From Deinococcus marmoris DSM 12784 (GTDB taxonomy: Bacteria; Deinococcota; Deinococci; Deinococcales; Deinococcaceae): a stretch of DNA of 64,000 nt. The stretch spans positions 1-64,000 of the forward strand of contig NZ_JNIV01000011.1 in the NCBI RefSeq assembly GCF_000701405.1, given 5' to 3'. Every line of letters begins with the position of its first letter. Position 1 is the stretch's first letter. Below are positions 63,860-64,000 of the stretch, piece by piece. The notes under the pieces were generated by a model, which was given only the letters and a program-made list of their open reading frames with translations, was not told where the DNA came from and made no database searches. A program made the position numbers and the translations under genes.

Positions 63860-64000
63860 ATGCCCTGGAACCGTGACCAGATGGCGGCCCGCGCCGCCCA
63901 GGAATTGCAGGACGGCTTTTATGTGAACCTGGGCATCGGCCTGCCCACGCTGGTGGCCAACCACATCCCGGATGGCGTATCGGTGATGCTGCAATCCGAA
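63860..64000 (+). CDS. scoB: 3-oxoacid CoA-transferase, subunit B (partial)
   Basis: The first 47 residues of the beta subunit: [19 protein letters not shown], then [20 protein letters not shown] and VMLQSE. The last Glu is the catalytic residue (SENG in the family) that forms the CoA thioester. The gene runs off the window. GGAGAGGAGAG stands before the ATG, which follows the scoA stop by one base. Confidence 0.93.
   Translation, partial: MPWNRDQMAARAAQELQDGFYVNLGIGLPTLVANHIPDGVSVMLQSE

Overview
The window looks like about 64 kb of a Deinococcus chromosome (inference from gene content, no search run). It is GC-rich, carries bshA (bacillithiol), a LysW/LysX/LysU set for lysine synthesis through alpha-aminoadipate, an uvrC, a T-box in front of ileS, a PspA-type protein and a YbjN-type protein. 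Many genes have a TAnnnT box 6 to 8 nt before the start codon, the leaderless pattern known from Deinococcus. No rRNA, tRNA or CRISPR array was recognised.

Region 1 (1-12100): a sugar-polymer utilisation operon on the minus strand. Order of transcription is substrate-binding protein, two permeases, a clan GH-A glycosidase, GH1, GH43, GH3 and a GH10 xylanase, mostly joined by 4-bp start/stop overlaps. A LacI-type regulator sits just upstream, and near-identical 16-bp palindromes lie before the operon and before the regulator. The last gene, the GH10 xylanase, is cut by the end of an IS4-family element before its catalytic nucleophile.

Region 2 (12200-27400): housekeeping and stress genes: PAP2 phosphatase, short-chain dehydrogenase, uvrC, a CrtA-like protein, a histidine phosphatase, bshA, degV, then a T-box-controlled cupin-ileS unit (IleRS with a swapped GIHH signature), rho, and pdxS-pdxT.

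Region 3 (27400-38900): a five-gene minus-strand operon for murein-peptide turnover (HAD hydrolase, M19 dipeptidase, NlpC/P60 peptidase, dipeptide epimerase, Gfo/Idh oxidoreductase), a class V aminotransferase, a phosphoesterase with an eroded active site, lnt, a tyrosine recombinase with a coupled 11-residue leader ORF, an HNH endonuclease, a lipid kinase and a small lipoprotein.

Region 4 (39000-50900): hisS-aspS, two tandem alpha/beta hydrolases, a secreted protein, sucC-sucD, an M24 peptidase coupled to an RlpA-like protein, a YbjN protein and oligoendopeptidase F.

Region 5 (50900-64000): lysX, lysW (57 aa, with no cysteines), a LysW-like double zinc-ribbon protein and lysU; a Zn/Cd-type P-ATPase with a truncated glutaredoxin-like ORF and an ArsR regulator; an ABC exporter, a lipoprotein hydrolase, gmk, a macro-domain protein, a PspA homologue and the start of a CoA-transferase pair.

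The least expected items are a family of five AT-rich palindromic repeats (about 37 bp) at gene 3' ends between 17.9 and 48.9 kb, the cysteine-free LysW beside a cysteine-rich LysW-like paralogue, and the GIHH IleRS.
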